DNA of 64,000 bases from Formicarius rufipectus. Lineage: Eukaryota > Chordata > Aves > Passeriformes > Formicariidae. Below, in pieces: positions 24,701-38,650 of this stretch. The notes beneath the pieces were generated by a model, which searched no databases, was not told the DNA's origin, and saw only the letters and a program-made list of their open reading frames with translations. Where the stretch lies: positions 330,858 through 394,857 of the forward strand of contig VXAU01001835.1 of the NCBI GenBank assembly GCA_013399695.1, in the 5' to 3' direction. Within the stretch, counting starts at the first letter, position 1, and every line of letters starts with the position of its first letter. A program made the position numbers and the translations under genes.

Positions 24701-27700
24701 TACTGAGATAATGTTGCTGCCGACCAAAAGGGGATACCATTGTCAGTCAGTCGGCCAGTCCCCACCACCTCAATTAATAACTGCATTAAGAATTCTGCCA
24801 TTCTGTTAAACCTTTCCACTGCTCCTTTGTTTCTAGTTAATAAAAGACAGACAATAGCTGCTTTACTCTAGATGATTGCTGTAACTCTTTAAAGAAACAG
24901 TACAAACACAGCACATCTCTAGGAATTGCTTCTCTCAGAATCTCTTATGGACAGAAAGCAGCAGTTGTGTGAGCAACTAGTTAAATTCTGAGCTAGATAA
25001 GCAAGTGCTTCTAAGTAGGAGATAATGAAGCCAAAACATTTTTTCCCCCTTGATTTATGTCTGATGTGGAGATTGATTTCCACTGTCCATCACAACTATG
25101 GAGACTGTTATTTGATTACAGGGAATGCATGATTATGATCAGCTTTGCAAGAATGACCCACCCTTTCCCAATGGGCTTATAGAGCACAGCATCTGTAGCA
25201 GTCCCCTGCTTTGTCCTGCCTCCAGGCAAACAGTTTCTATAGAGGTTTCCATAGGCTGTCTTTGAGTCCAGAGGTCTTTCAAAAGGGCAGCTATGCATCA
25301 ACAGCTTGAAGACACTTATGGTCTAGGAGTCTCCTTGAAACCCACTGAGGGTTTTATTTTCTTCCCTGACCCGTCTCTGCGGAATTCCTTTTCCTTTGAG
25401 AAATTTTTCTAGGAAATACAGGACAATGCTCTGGGGCAAGGCTTTCAAGATGACTAGTGATTGGTTTCTTTTTTGGAGACAACCTGAGTGGTGTTTGTTA
25501 GTTCAGAAGGCTGTGTTTTTCAACAAGACAAACTCTTCAAATCTTGCCTGCTCTTCTTCTTTTCTTCCAACACAAACAGCAGAATGATGAATGTCTATAA
25601 AAGAAGTATGTGGGGAATTTAACTTACACTAAGATTAAATCTGAAAGCTCCTTTTCATCCTTCTGTATTCTCTTGATTTGCTGCAGACCTTTGTGACACT
25701 TGCTTTCAGAGAAACTACCTCATGCTGTATCAACTAGAGAAGAAACTGTTTTTTTGAGCATCTTAGCTTTTGCTACTGAACTCTTTCTTGAAGTTCATTA
25801 AGCGTTCTGAAAAGTATTTCTCTTTCTTATTTAAAAACAAACAAGCAAAGAACAAAAAGTACTTTCTCCCCTTCCTCCCTCAGCAAACTGATTTAGGAGA
25901 CATACTTCTGACTTCTTCAAGCAAAGTAAGTATTGCTTCACTTTCTGGAGACAAAAGCTGTTTTTTCTTAGCCCATAACATCAGTGTTATGTTTTCTGGG
26001 GAATTGACAAACCTTCAGTACAGTGAGGGGACTAACACCCTTGTTCCTGCTGCACTGGTGATTTTGTATATTAGTTAACATTTGATTCGAATGCCTAAAC
26101 AGAATATGTACACATGGCTTGTTGCTGGCTCTTGGTTCAGGCTAAACTGAATTGCAATCAAACACCTTGGAAGTCAAACACAGCCTTTGGCAGTGACTAT
26201 CCTTGAGGATCCGCCATCCAAGAATACCATAATAGGACACATAAGTGTAAGATCACTGCAATATTTATTTTTCTGTTTTTCTAGAACTGCTTTTTATATT
26301 TTGGTTGTTGGAATAAGAGTTAAAGAGAAGTGCAGACCTAGGTGATTTAGTCACTGATTTTTCCCAAGACATGAGGTTGGCAGGTGGTTTTCAGTACTCC
26401 ATCGTGTACTACAGGTTCCTTTGAAACACTGGAGAGCTCATGTCTCCTTCCGTCTCTCAGTTCCCTTATCAGCAATAAGAGGGTGATAATTCTTGTTTAC
26501 CTCTGGGCAGTACCCTAAGAATGAATTCCAAGAAAGTGCCTGACAGTCACCTTGTTGGGGACACCACGGAATGCAAGATGCTAAAAGAGAGGTAGCTCTT
26601 AACCCAACAATACACATTGCAGAGCCTTCAGAGATGTACTTTATCCCCACGGCGTTTGCCATCTCTGACAAGTGCACAGCCATGCTCGGTCTGTGGCATT
26701 CCTCTTGGCAATGTGCCCCTTCAACCTGTGGGATCTGGCTTTTGTTTTTCAGGTGGCTTCACCACTAATTTTTTTTTCTTCAGTATTATTAGTTCTTCTC
26801 ACTGACAACTCAGCATGTCCAAAAGTGCCTGGGACCCTTGAGAGGACTTACTCTGTGGGACACAGATGTTTGTAATAACTGCAAATATCTTTTTAAGCAA
26901 CAAAAGAGAACCATGTGTTTGTTGTCGAGGATACTGTAGCTAAGGACACTAGGCTGGGACTGTGGTAAAAAACTCATGTGTTTTGTTTACAGAAGATTCT
27001 ATTTGTCCTGTCCAAATGCCAAGACTTATCTCTTTTGACTGGTACCAAATAATATTGCAGGCCGCCGATCCCTTTGCTCCGTTTCATTTGCAACGTTGTC
27101 ACTGACCAGCAGTCATTAAAAACTATGGGGTTGGTTGATGGTTTTTCATTCTACATTCACTTTCACTACGAAACAGACCACCATACCCACCCCATGTGTG
27201 AATATGCAATCCAGTCATCATTATTGCCTCTTCTTTTTGTTCCAGAAAATTAATCAGTCTGTTCACATGGAACGTACAACAATACAAATGTGAGTGGACA
27301 GAAGGAGTCATACTTACATTCACAATTTTGAAAATTTCCTTTACCCTCTATAATTACGATTTAAACTATTGAGGAAATGAAAGATTATGAGAAAGAAAGA
27401 AAGAAAGACTACTATATTTTGCTTGTGTGACTGTCTTCACTGTCTTGCATGGATACAGATAGGTGATAGATGACAGACATAGTTCTAGATAAAGAAATCA
27501 ACAAGTCTAGCAAAGAAACAAAAGAATTTACTGTACTGTATTTTTGTTGATCAAGCAGAACGATGATCCCAAACCATCTTTTTCTTTACTACACACTATT
27601 GCTTTCTTTAGTTACCTAGAGGCAACACCACTAGAAACATTTAATAAAACTCATAATGAAAAAGACAAGGCAAAGAAAAAATTGTAGGAAAGTGTGTGCT

Positions 27701-29006
27701 TTTTTGTACAGTGCTGGTTATCTACAGGCACACAGTTGTTGTAAGCTCACTATACTTTTATTTACTTATCCATATCTTGATTTTTTTTTTCTCAAGCTCA
27801 GAATCTTTTCACAACCTCATAAATTTGTTTGAGTGACATTTTAGGACTGAGGAAAGGGTCATGTAGTGGTTAAATAGTGTCATTCCCTAAGTATTTATTT
27901 ACTTTTCATACTAGAAGCCTTTGGACAGTGTGAAACTGCCTCTGGCCTGATGGGAAGTCCCAGCAGAGCCAGATTTTTTTCCTTTGGTTCCTTGACATAG
28001 AAGATTTGGTAGCCAGGTTTATAAAGTAGCCTTTGCTATGGCTCACAGGAATCATCTGGGAGAGTCCAGGCAGTCCTATGTCTGAGATTCCCAAAAGCAC
28101 GAGACACCAATTAGCTCCATGGGTTTAGCTCCCTGACACCCCATTGAATACCACAGCTCATGGTTTGCAACAGTGATTAGGAAGTAGATCTGCCTGTGCA
28201 GGAGCAGTATCTAGGAGACAGCACATACATTACAACACTTGAATTTTTTTGGGTATGAAACTAAAAATTATGCTGAGGGAGAATCAATAAGAACCTTCTT
28301 AGAAGGAATTAAAAGACATTATCAAAATCACTCACTCCTAAAGCGAAAATCAGGAGACTGGACTGTATTTCTGTCCATGTCATGTCATGGCCGAAATAGG
28401 GGAGACATCAGTGCTTCAAGGGCACTAAAGTTCATTCAGAATGAGGAATTCAGACTGCAGTTTCCCATGACCTATCACAACTGTGTGGAAGCTGAAAAAT
28501 GTTGAAATTATTTTAGGTTTTTGAAAAGTTTTCCCATCATATCCCTCCTGAGAATGAACCTGAATTTTTACAGGTGATTCTTTTGTGCAAATGTGAGCTC
28601 TGGCTGCAATCTAAAATACATTTCACAGGTTAACTCACATAGGATATTTTAGTGTTGGCTTCATGCATCTAATATATCTTACTTTTCACATTGATGTTTA
28701 GCTCAGATGAAGGTAGATGCAGCCCACCACAATGTCCTCTGCCCAATTTTGGATGAAAACCTTGCAAAAACAGAAATGCAGACAATTTTTATGGTTTTTT
28801 ATGGGTTTTGATCCAGCTTTCTTGAATCACCACTCTACTGCATTAGTGATGTTCAAGATAATGCACTGAGTTAAATAATGAAGTTAAGATGTTCGTAAAT
28901 CCATGGGACAACCTCAAAACGAATAAACACGCTCATAATTCAATAGTGTTGCACAGACTTTCATACCACAGTTGAGCAAAAGGCTCCATTTTATGATCTA
29001 ATAAAC
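18762..29006. other. intergenic, no third MSMB copy or other gene recognised
   Basis: I looked for further MSMB exons (ATG next to a donor, CC pair, VGYD-like exon) and found none. A short exon-like segment with strong splice sites lies at 23525-23570. A GAAA microsatellite of about five units is at 27389-27408. The longest open frame (22996-23373) has no family resemblance. Confidence 0.5.
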
Positions 29007-29014
29007 TATATAAG
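29007..29014 (+). promoter_or_regulatory. possible TATA box upstream of NPY4R
   Basis: TATATAAG is 240 bases upstream of the NPY4R start codon and could direct a start near 29037. The alternative is that the coding exon begins at a splice acceptor at 29128-29129 (tttcctttgcag) and the promoter lies farther upstream. Many NPY-receptor genes have a non-coding first exon. Confidence 0.3.
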
Positions 29015-29246
29015 AGAGAGCAGCAGAATATACACAGAATCCCTGGCATTTGTTTCCCTGTCTCCCTCCTTGCCCTTTTGACTAATTTCTTTCAGCATAA
29101 CAGAGCATATTTTTTCCTTTCCTTTGCAGATACACCAAGATCTTCCACAGCCAGCCAGAACAGATAAAATCCATTTTAGGCTGGCTCCAGAAGACTTAGA
29201 CTTTGTTTGACTACCACCTTTTGTGATAAATATTTTTGAATTCAGG

Positions 29247-30380
29247 ATGAATAAGACAAGGGCTGTTAATGATGGTTTTAATTTCCTGAATAGCAAGAAC
29301 TGGAACTCCAACCGCAGCTTTCCTGTGAACATTTCTAATCAGTGCATGAACATCACTGACCTTACTGTCTTTCTGGCCACCTCTTACAGCTTGGAGACTG
29401 TCCTAGGCATTGTGGGAAACATCTGTTTGGTAGCTGTCATTGCCAGGCAAAAGGAAAAGGCCAATGTCACCAACATCCTAATTTCCAATTTAATAATTTC
29501 AGACTTGTTTATGTGTCTTGTCTGCCTGCCTTTCACCGTTGTTTACACCATGATGGACTATTGGATATTTGGAGAAGTCATGTGCAAAATGACCTCTTTC
29601 ACTCAGTGCACAACTGTGACGGTGTCAATCCTTTCCCTTGTCCTTATTGCTCTGGAAAGACACCAGCTCATCATAAACCCAACTGGCTGGAGGCCAAATA
29701 CCTCCCAAGCCTATCTAGGAATTGGAGTAATTTGGACTTTAGCATGCCTCATGTCCCTTCCCTTTTTGACCACATCCATCTTGTCTAATGATTTGTATGA
29801 GCAGCTCTCACACTTCATGAATTTTTCCACTGATAAGGCCATATGCATCAACTCATGGCCTTCTGAGCAACACAAACTTATCTACACTACCACCTTACTG
29901 CTTTTGCAATATTGCATCCCACTGTTCTTCATTATACTCTGCTACCTGCGTATCTACTTGCGCCTACAGAAGAGAAAGGACATGTTTGAGAAGAGTGAAT
30001 ATAGCAACAGAGCAGTTCAGCTGAGAAGGATCAACATTTTGTTAGCATCCATGGTTGCTGCTTTCGCTGTCTGCTGGCTACCACTGCATGTTTTCAACAC
30101 CATTGTAGACTGGAATTACAAAATCATTTCTCCTTGCCACCACAATCTGATCTTCTCATTGTGCCACCTGGTAGCTATGGCTTCCACCTGTGTCAACCCT
30201 GTCATCTATGGTTTCCTAAACAGCAACTTCAAAAAAGAAGTGAAGTCACTGATCCTGAGCTGCCAGCATAATTCAGTGACTGCATCAATGGAAGAATATG
30301 ATCATTTGCCTTTATCCACGATGCAGACTGAAATTTCCAAGGGCTCACTGATGCTGAACTGTAGACATAATTCTATCTAA
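29247..30380 (+). CDS. NPY4R: neuropeptide Y receptor type 4 (pancreatic polypeptide receptor)
   Basis: A single coding exon of 377 residues (human about 375). NPY4R is a class A G-protein-coupled receptor at the plasma membrane that prefers pancreatic polypeptide and signals through Gi to curb appetite and gut secretion. The N-terminus has four N-glycosylation sequons (Asn2, 22, 28, 35). Seven membrane segments follow. Family marks are Asp86 in TM2, DYWIFGE at 104-110 before Cys113 (disulfide with Cys200), ERHQLIINPTGW at 137-148 in place of a DRY motif, CWLP at 276-279, Asp288 after TM6 (the acidic ligand-binding site of Y1/Y4), and NPVIY at 317-321. Cys339 is a likely palmitoylation site. 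The tail HLPLSTMQTEISKGSL closely matches mammalian Y4. I chose the ATG at 29247 (A at -3) because an earlier in-frame GTG is not a credible start. Intact, with no frameshift. Confidence 0.97.
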   Translation: MNKTRAVNDGFNFLNSKNWNSNRSFPVNISNQCMNITDLTVFLATSYSLETVLGIVGNICLVAVIARQKEKANVTNILISNLIISDLFMCLVCLPFTVVYTMMDYWIFGEVMCKMTSFTQCTTVTVSILSLVLIALERHQLIINPTGWRPNTSQAYLGIGVIWTLACLMSLPFLTTSILSNDLYEQLSHFMNFSTDKAICINSWPSEQHKLIYTTTLLLLQYCIPLFFIILCYLRIYLRLQKRKDMFEKSEYSNRAVQLRRINILLASMVAAFAVCWLPLHVFNTIVDWNYKIISPCHHNLIFSLCHLVAMASTCVNPVIYGFLNSNFKKEVKSLILSCQHNSVTASMEEYDHLPLSTMQTEISKGSLMLNCRHNSI

Positions 30381-31718
30381 CTAGAAGAAAACATTTCGGA
30401 AGTGTGCACTGATACCACACACCTGTGGGTATATAAAATAACAGGTGATGCCATAGCTGAGATGTGATCAGGAACTCATTACTACCTGATTTTTGGAAGA
30501 AGAGGCAAAAGAAGGTCCTAGATGATTACAATTGCTGCTGTGGTATACAAGGTTTTCATGTCATTGAGGTAATATGAACACTGAGGAGACTGCTGATGTA
30601 TATGCAGCTGCTCGAAGATCCATGTGCAGCTGTGGCTGCATGTAGACTGACATGGAGTTCATCAGCTAAACTCACATCTCTGTCCTGGGAGCAGTAGGAA
30701 ACTGGATTTCCAGTTTCAGCACTCCAGACTGCCTAAAGTTGTGCTAGAGAAGATGCTCTCAGTTCTTCAGTATTAGTAACAATTTTGTGCATGACTGACA
30801 CCAGTGGAACACAGATTTGTAAATATCTAAAATTGTTTGCTTTACCAACTCTCACAGCCCATTAACTAACAGTAATCTTTCAGCAGGTCTAGCTCACATA
30901 AAACAACTGGATGTTTCTATGAAGCTTCTCTCTCTGTCCTATAGGCTTGTGAACAGCCACTGCCTCAGCAAGTAGGGACACAGAACAATGACCCTGGTGT
31001 GTAAAGAAGACAGTCACTTACATGGGATGGTAGCAAATGAAAGTGTTATTCAATGGATTAAACTTTTAAAATGCTTTGAGAACTATTTTTAAGCACATCA
31101 AAAACAGTTCTAGAGCTACATGGAAACGAGTCTGGTTGAATGTGCAAACCTTGCTGCTGCCAATCACAAATTCTGCAATGTTAAAGCTGCATTCCATGAT
31201 GGTACCAGTGTGGCCGGATTACTGGAGTTGTTCCAGGTCTTGGTAGCAACGTGTCATTGAGCTTCAGCATCTCCTCTGTACTTTAATGGCAAAGTATAAG
31301 GCACAAAAACCTGTTTGTGGAAACCATGTCTATCAGAGTGGGTACACTTCTAAAGAAATAAGAATATGCATGGAAGATTTTGGTTTTCTGAAAAACTAAA
31401 ACCAGATATCAGTCCCATTGACTGGCATCAATAACATAGGTGGAGCTGAAATTCTAACTAATCAGTAGAACATCAGTGAAAGTACACACATGCCATTCAG
31501 GTCAGGCTGAAGCCAAGCCACATGTAAATAGGTAGTACTGTCAATTGCTCTACTAAAATAAGGGTCATAGTTTTTCACAGCTGTGGTGTTTTTACTCATG
31601 AAACCTACAAACTGTAAACTCATTTCAACCTGTGGAGCCAGGGAAATTGCTCAGTGACTACTAAGTAACCAAGGTATGCCCAAGAAGGCCATACTGAGGA
31701 ATAGTTTAAAAAAAAATT

Positions 31719-31724
31719 AATAAA
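31719..31724 (+). terminator. possible NPY4R polyadenylation signal
   Basis: An AATAAA about 1.34 kb past the stop codon sits in an A-rich run. It would give a 3' UTR of plausible length, but transcript data would be needed to choose it over later hexamers. Confidence 0.25.
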
Positions 31725-34700
31725 AAAGAGACAAACCAATTCAATGCTAAAGAAAATAGCATATTCTGCCCTGAGTTTTAATCTAACCTTAGCAAAGGAC
31801 TGGACAAGTTGGCTACCTGAGGTAATTTCCAACATCACTTATGCTATGATAAGTGGTTGTTTTTTGTTGTAGTCAATGGGTTTGCATTGAGTTGAAGATA
31901 TTAAATGCATAGTTATGCAAACAGCTAAAAATTCCTTAGACAAATTGGTCAAAAGCTAAGTGGGGAAGAGAATTCTTCCCATGCTGTGAACTGACAGAAA
32001 TATGGATGTTGACCAGAGTACCTGAAGAGGAGCTAAGCCTTATGCTATAACTCAGCAAGACCTATCAACAAGTATGAGATCATATCCTCAGCTGGTAGAA
32101 ATGAGAGTTAATCCCTTGCCATGAGCTGAGTGGACAGATTTTGGTGGGAAAACTTGAAGTTTGGACTTAAGTTCTTGTGTGTAGAATTTTTAGGCCGAAG
32201 CTATTTTGATGCAGCTGTTCTAGTTCTGGGCAGAAGCTATATATCTTACTAAGAGAGTTAACGTGTTACTGTTTGTATCTTCCTCAGCTGTGTGGCAAGA
32301 CATTTTTGCTTCTTTCAAATGGAATTCTACTCCTTTTTTTTCTTTGTTACCTGCCATAGTATCATGAGAAGTTTTTCTCTTCATTAGCTTGTATACAATG
32401 TGACTTCTAGACTGGACCTTGAGTCTACTAGAAACACAGAACAAGAGGACTCTCACTTAACTTTATATGCATCTTGACATTTGCTATGCTGGCTGAAACC
32501 ACCATGTGATGCTGAGTAGCACAAAATACAGTAGCTCCTCCTAATCAGCATGATTTATATCAGAACTGTGTTGTATTATTTGAGAGCTTAAATACTGCTT
32601 CAACTTTGTAGATGTTTTGTATTTATAATCAATGTAAGCAATTGTGTAATTCTGCCTGTTTCCAGAATTTAACTAGCTAAGATGTATGTCAAGCTACTGC
32701 ACAAAGACTTTGTTAAACACAAACACAGAAGATTACCTAATGTATGGTCTTAACTATACAACTTTTCAGGCACCAGTGTCTTAAATGGAAATATCATTAC
32801 CCTTAGTATTTGAACACATCTTTGTCACTAGTTTTAAGTGAAAACTTCTGGTAGAGCACTTATAGTATGTCAGAGACCTTCCACTAGAGCTATGCATTGA
32901 GGTTGTGAGTCAGATCCCAGATCTTCCTGCGAAGGGTAGAAATATGAGCAACATCTGATGTTCTGTTTAACTGTAATTCCTGTGGCCATTTGTTTCCATC
33001 ATCATAAGTAAGCATGTAAAGCAAGTAGATCCTACTTTACAGTAACTCAGACAAATACAAACAGATGTATTTTCCTCTTGTGACTAAGGGAAGTGTCAAG
33101 TTTGGAGTCAACTACTGTGTATTGCTAACTGCCTTTGGGCAGGATAAACTACAGGATTTAAACACTAAAAGCCACCAAACTGCACCCATACATCAACAGA
33201 AAAATGCAGATCCTCAGAACTCCCAATCAGCTGCAGTCTATCCATTTGCTTACACACCATCCTCAGACCCATGTTTTTCAGCCTCTAAAATTCCATAGGT
33301 AACTAAATAAACTTTAAAATAAGCCCAGAAAAATAAATATATCCAAGCTCCAAAGGACTAAATATCTAGGCCATGTGAAAGCTGTACCTTTATTTACACA
33401 ATAGGCATCCTGCTGGCACAAGCAGATGTTACAGGAAAGGTGCCTATATCACTTTATTCTGTGTACACCAAGGCTTACATAGCTGTGCACAAATGCAGTA
33501 GAAGATAGTATGCTGCTGGTTTTCAAGAACTGCTGTAGCAACTCTTCCCTGTTCCCTTTGAAGGCAAAGGCACCAGGCTGGATGCAATTATACCTACACA
33601 GCTGAAAGCCATTTTATTTGTCACTCTGAGGCCTTATGCAACCAAGGGAGGCAAGGTTTCTTTGGTCACAGCCAAGAGAGGGTAGCAGAACAGAAACAGC
33701 TTGCATACATCTTATCCATTTATAAATAACAGATATTGATAATAACTAAGAGTAATTGAACATTTTTGTGTTCATTGTATATAGTGATGTTTTTGGGTGT
33801 ACTCTTTAAAGGTTTGCTACTGTGCCACAAAAGGAATGTTGGAGAAATATTCACAAATTGTGCAAATCATGAGTTCATACAATTATAAGACCTTATACTG
33901 CCTTTTTTTAAAAAAAAGCTTTTCATAATCTTGCCTCTTGCGAGATATTTTAAGAAGATAGTAAGGTTTTCAGAGCAAGTGAACAACTTATTGCTGTGAT
34001 ATAAGTGGCACACTATTAGGGAGTCTAATAATAACAAATAAAATGATATTGTCTGTGTCACTTCTCTGTGCCTGCTTCCATAATATGATGTAGTACTCTT
34101 CATAGTAAGAATACATAAGATTTAGTTCTCAAATAGTGTTTATCAAGAGAAAACAAGTTATACCGTGTGATAAAGACATTGATATATGAAGGATTAATAA
34201 TTTGATGCAATATTTCTAAGGACAGACAATGGTGCAGTGCAACCAACCAAGAAAGACAGGCAAGCATCAAAAATTCAACGTGGAACATTGGAATATTCTG
34301 ATGCCAGGACTCAGATCATCTTCACAGACTTCTCAGACTGCACAGGAAACTGGTTCCTACTGTCCTGAACCATGAACAGTACCCCAGCCAGAAAGTAACT
34401 GAGACTGCTGGGATGAAAATTGATGTGGGACATTTATAAAAAAATTATTGAACTCCATAAAATTCTTCAACTGAGTTAAAAGAATTGATAAATTTCTTTG
34501 CCTTGGGTTACCTGCCTCAACAGCAAATAAACCAAGGTACTAGAAATGACTGCAGGTTGTGCTGTAACCAGGGTTTGTTTGCTATATTTGCACACACAAG
34601 GGAAGAATGCAATAGCAGTACCTGTTACTGGCCTGGAATGGTGTTGAGTGTCATAAATGATGTAATCATCAACAATGGTTGTTAACAATGTTGTGACAGC

Positions 34701-37700
34701 AGTCAGTGAGCATCTGCACTGTAGGTTTACTATTTGCAGACACAGTGTAAACACACATCTGAAGCATGACAGTCTATGAGAGATTATTGTGAACTAAGAT
34801 AAGAATCACTTCAGAGATTCTTTTACTTCGACCCATGTATCTTCTCACAAGATCACCTGACATTTCTTTTTACATGCCATTCTCTTCAAGTAGCTTATTG
34901 GTTAAATACTGGCCTTATTTTCAGAGCAGTATTGATTTCATTGGAAATAGTTATTACTTAGCACCATTGGTAATCCGTGTTTGTATTGTATGAGCATCAA
35001 AACCCACACAGCTTTTTTTATTTTCCCTCGTTTTCTTTCTCAGTTTGCTTTATAAAGTCACTTTTTTGAACTCAGGAAGTTGTAAGTAGAATAAACCTGA
35101 AATTTATACATCTGTACCATGCATTTTCTGCCAGACAATGCTCATTAGGCCTTAGTCAGAAGTGTTTTGTTGTCCTTCTAACAAATGTTTACATAAAGTC
35201 CAGTAGCAGCAGAAAGATTCTATGATGGAAACCTGTGCTGAAATTGAACTCCAGGGAAGTATATCTTTTTTAGAACTTTAATTGATGAGACCCTGCCACC
35301 TCTTTATAAAAAAAAGCTCAGTTAAATAGTGCTGTAGTATTCATTGCATGTGATAGAAAGTACTTTGTTCAATAGAAACTATAATACTAATATAATAATA
35401 CTAATACTATACTACTAAAAAACTAGTCATGGTATGAAGAAAATTATGGCATAATAGTAGTATTAGTAAGTACTTTTAGTGTAATATCTCAAGATGCAAC
35501 CTATGACAGAGGTAGATTTTGCCAGTCAAAGGTATGATGGCAGAGAACACCAAACTGCAACTCTTTAAAATAGGATTAGGTTTTGTTCTTAAAGTCCCAG
35601 ATAAAACTTTCTGTCCTTCCAATATAGTAACTTCAGTTCATTAATTACTGTGTCTCTTACCCAGTCTGTGGCAATATGAAGTCTCCCTTTGGGGAGCTAG
35701 TGGTCAAATAATACTTCACCATTCATAAATATTTGTCTTGATTCTATTTCTACAGGGTGACTGTATCTAAAATGCACTTATCCAATGCCATGACTTCGGT
35801 AAGCTAATGAGCATTGAATCAACTAGTTGATAGGCTGACCTATGACTAAAAGTAATTACATTTATCATGTATTCCTTTAGATTAAATGTGGGCTATAGAA
35901 AAGTTCCTGATCTCCTAAAAACCAATGTAACCACTTTCTGAAACACTCTGCATTCACAGCAGAGAGCGGAAAAATACAGGAAAATTATGGTCTCCTCAGC
36001 AGTATCCTAAACTCAAATAAATTTACACAGTTAAGCAGAGAGTTTTGTTTAAACTAATGGCAAATACACAGACTGCTCCAGGAGCATAATGTACATGTAC
36101 CCCAAAGCCTTGTGTTTTGGAAAGGCTCCCAGGCTGCAAAAATAACAGAAACTGGCTGGCACTGTGGTAAAGGTTTTTGAAGCTGATGAAATCAACACCA
36201 CTAGTTCCACTTAGAATTCAGGGTATACTGAAATCCATCAGAAATACAGCCATACTGCCACAAATTGCACAATGTCCTTTTAAAATAACCCATATTTCCA
36301 CAATCCACCACAGAAGCCCCAAGTCGCATATAACACAACACACACAGAGACATGCACAACCTCACTCCAGGCAAACTTGTCTTCATGAGCAGACCAAAAC
36401 ATCTCCCGTTAAACCTATAAACTGGTAATATAGTTTGTCAGCCTCAGAAATAGTCTATGAGGGTCTTAATAAGATGAGTATATTAATAAGATGAATGTAT
36501 TTTCCATGCATTGCAAGGAAAAGCTTCATGGCATTGTAGTTGCATTCAACTGAGCAAGTTGCAGTTGCTTACGGACACTATTAAGTAAAGGAGTATCTTA
36601 TTTGTGTGTAGGAAGCAAGGAATTACACAGCTGAAACAAAAGGAAGTGTTCTACCTGTATGCAGAGCAACAGGCAATACATTTGCAAACAAAATCCTCAT
36701 CCAGCACATGCTCAATTCTTTGCACTGCAAAATGAATATATTGCATTCCAGATTTGCAAAGGTAAAACTTTAAGTAAGGACAATATGAAGGTTTATCCTT
36801 CATAAGATTCTCACTGATCAGTTTTCCACAAAGCACAATTGGTTAGAACAACACTATGCTAAGCATTCCAGGATTAAAATGCATATAAGATAAAACGTAA
36901 ACACACATAATTTCCCAGGATCTGGGCCATGGAACAAAAATACACTATGTATTTAAAAAATAATTTTTTTTTTCACTTTGAGTATTTCTGAGCAACAACT
37001 ACCAAGTATGAAGAACAGTCCCCCATTCTGTAAACAGGCTGAATGTAGTAAAAAGGAAAACATTATTTACTTGAAACTATGTCAGGAATAGTAGTTTGAC
37101 TTTGAACTTCCTACCGTGCAGTACTTCCTAGGCCAACACATTATTTTCACTAGAAAGAACAAAAGGTAATGGTAAACACTGTGAAGCACACACGAATGCA
37201 CTGTTGTGACTGGTAAAGGGTAGTACTTGCTGTAGTACAGAACAGCTAACAGCTCCTCTTCAGTTCCATAAGATGGGACGTGCCTCTGTTTCAACCAGCC
37301 TAATGCAGTATCGCTTTTTATAAATAGAATTCCCCTAAAAGAGGTAGTAGCAGGCATCTGTGCATACAGAGAGAGTATTTGAGCATAAGGAACAGGTTTA
37401 AGACATTAATCATAACCCTCTTGTATCTAGGAGATTCTGCAAAGTCTTTATTAGTTTTTTTTAGACTTGGAAACAAATCAATTGATGCTGTTGCTAAGAT
37501 TCAGCCATCACCTCGACTGGCTCCATCCATTTTTGTCTCTACAGTCTGTTATTATAGGTAGGGAATGAAAATAATCACTGCAGTGCTGCTTGTTTTAAGC
37601 ATACTTATCAGCAGCAATCTCCCATTTTATACTAAGAGCAAACACTGTTTAATATATCCTTTTATAACTTAATACAAATTAATAAAAGGTATGGGGTCAT

Positions 37701-38584
37701 TTAAGTGGTACCAGCTTCCAGGAATGTCCATTCTTTATCAAAACTCTTTCTTTTTTTTTTTTTTATTTTTAATAATCGCATTTATAATATGTATTCAGGA
37801 AAACACTGTCAACTCTTTTAATAGAGGCTTACAAATCACTACCATATTAGGAAAGAATGTCTGTGTTGCATCCTCTGTTAACATGCTTTAATTGTAAATA
37901 ACTGCCATCAGCATCTCCCACAACAATCTCCAGGTCTTCCAGTGCCATGATGGTACACAGAAATCAAGTGTGGCCAACAACAATTAATTTTTAGGTGTAG
38001 GAACACATCACACATCAACCTGGACATCACTAAGTGTTTTCCTACATGCCACAAGGGCACATATGGATACGCACACATTCCCAGCTGCAGACACAGCCAC
38101 AGAGCACCTGCTCTTTGCCACATGACACAGTAGGAGTGTGCAGATAACTTATTTTTGGGAACAGAACATAATAACAAATTAAGTAGGTCAACTTTATCTT
38201 CTCAGAGTCCTGAAGACACAGGTGGATAATTTTGCTTATCTACCTGTGCTACAAATACAGTTCTCTGCTACTGCAGAAGCTGTGCAGGGAAGTGAAGAAG
38301 AGTTTTGCATGCACTGCCCGTGTATCAGCTGCTCGGCAGCCGAAGGTGTGGCCTTGCCCAAGCTGCTGATGCACACCTAAATAGAGAAGGGACTGGGAAG
38401 GTGAACGGCTCATTGATGGTGACAAAACCAAGAGGATTCTGGACTTGGTGATCGCAGGATTTCAGATGGACCAGGGAGGGGGCATAAAGAAGAGGTCTAA
38501 GGTTAGGAAGAACTTTGAGGATGCTATTTTGGAATATAGATGCCTAAGCTCCATCTGAATCTAATAGTAAATTCAGCTCCAAGG

Positions 38585-38650
38585 TAACATGCTGAAGTCA
38601 CACAGGGAGAAACTGAGGTGTAGGTGTGGAACCCAGTCCTACACTGACAC
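38585..38650 (-). repeat. possible MIR-type relic
   Basis: The stretch 'gtcacacagggagaaactga' followed by 'ggaacccagtcctac' resembles the reverse complement of a MIR core. It is short and diverged. Confidence 0.3.

Noticed and set aside
29223..29246. Eight-codon N-terminal extension of NPY4R starting at GTG
   Set aside because: The ATG at 29247 has a good context and gives a length matching the family. GTG initiation is not expected here.
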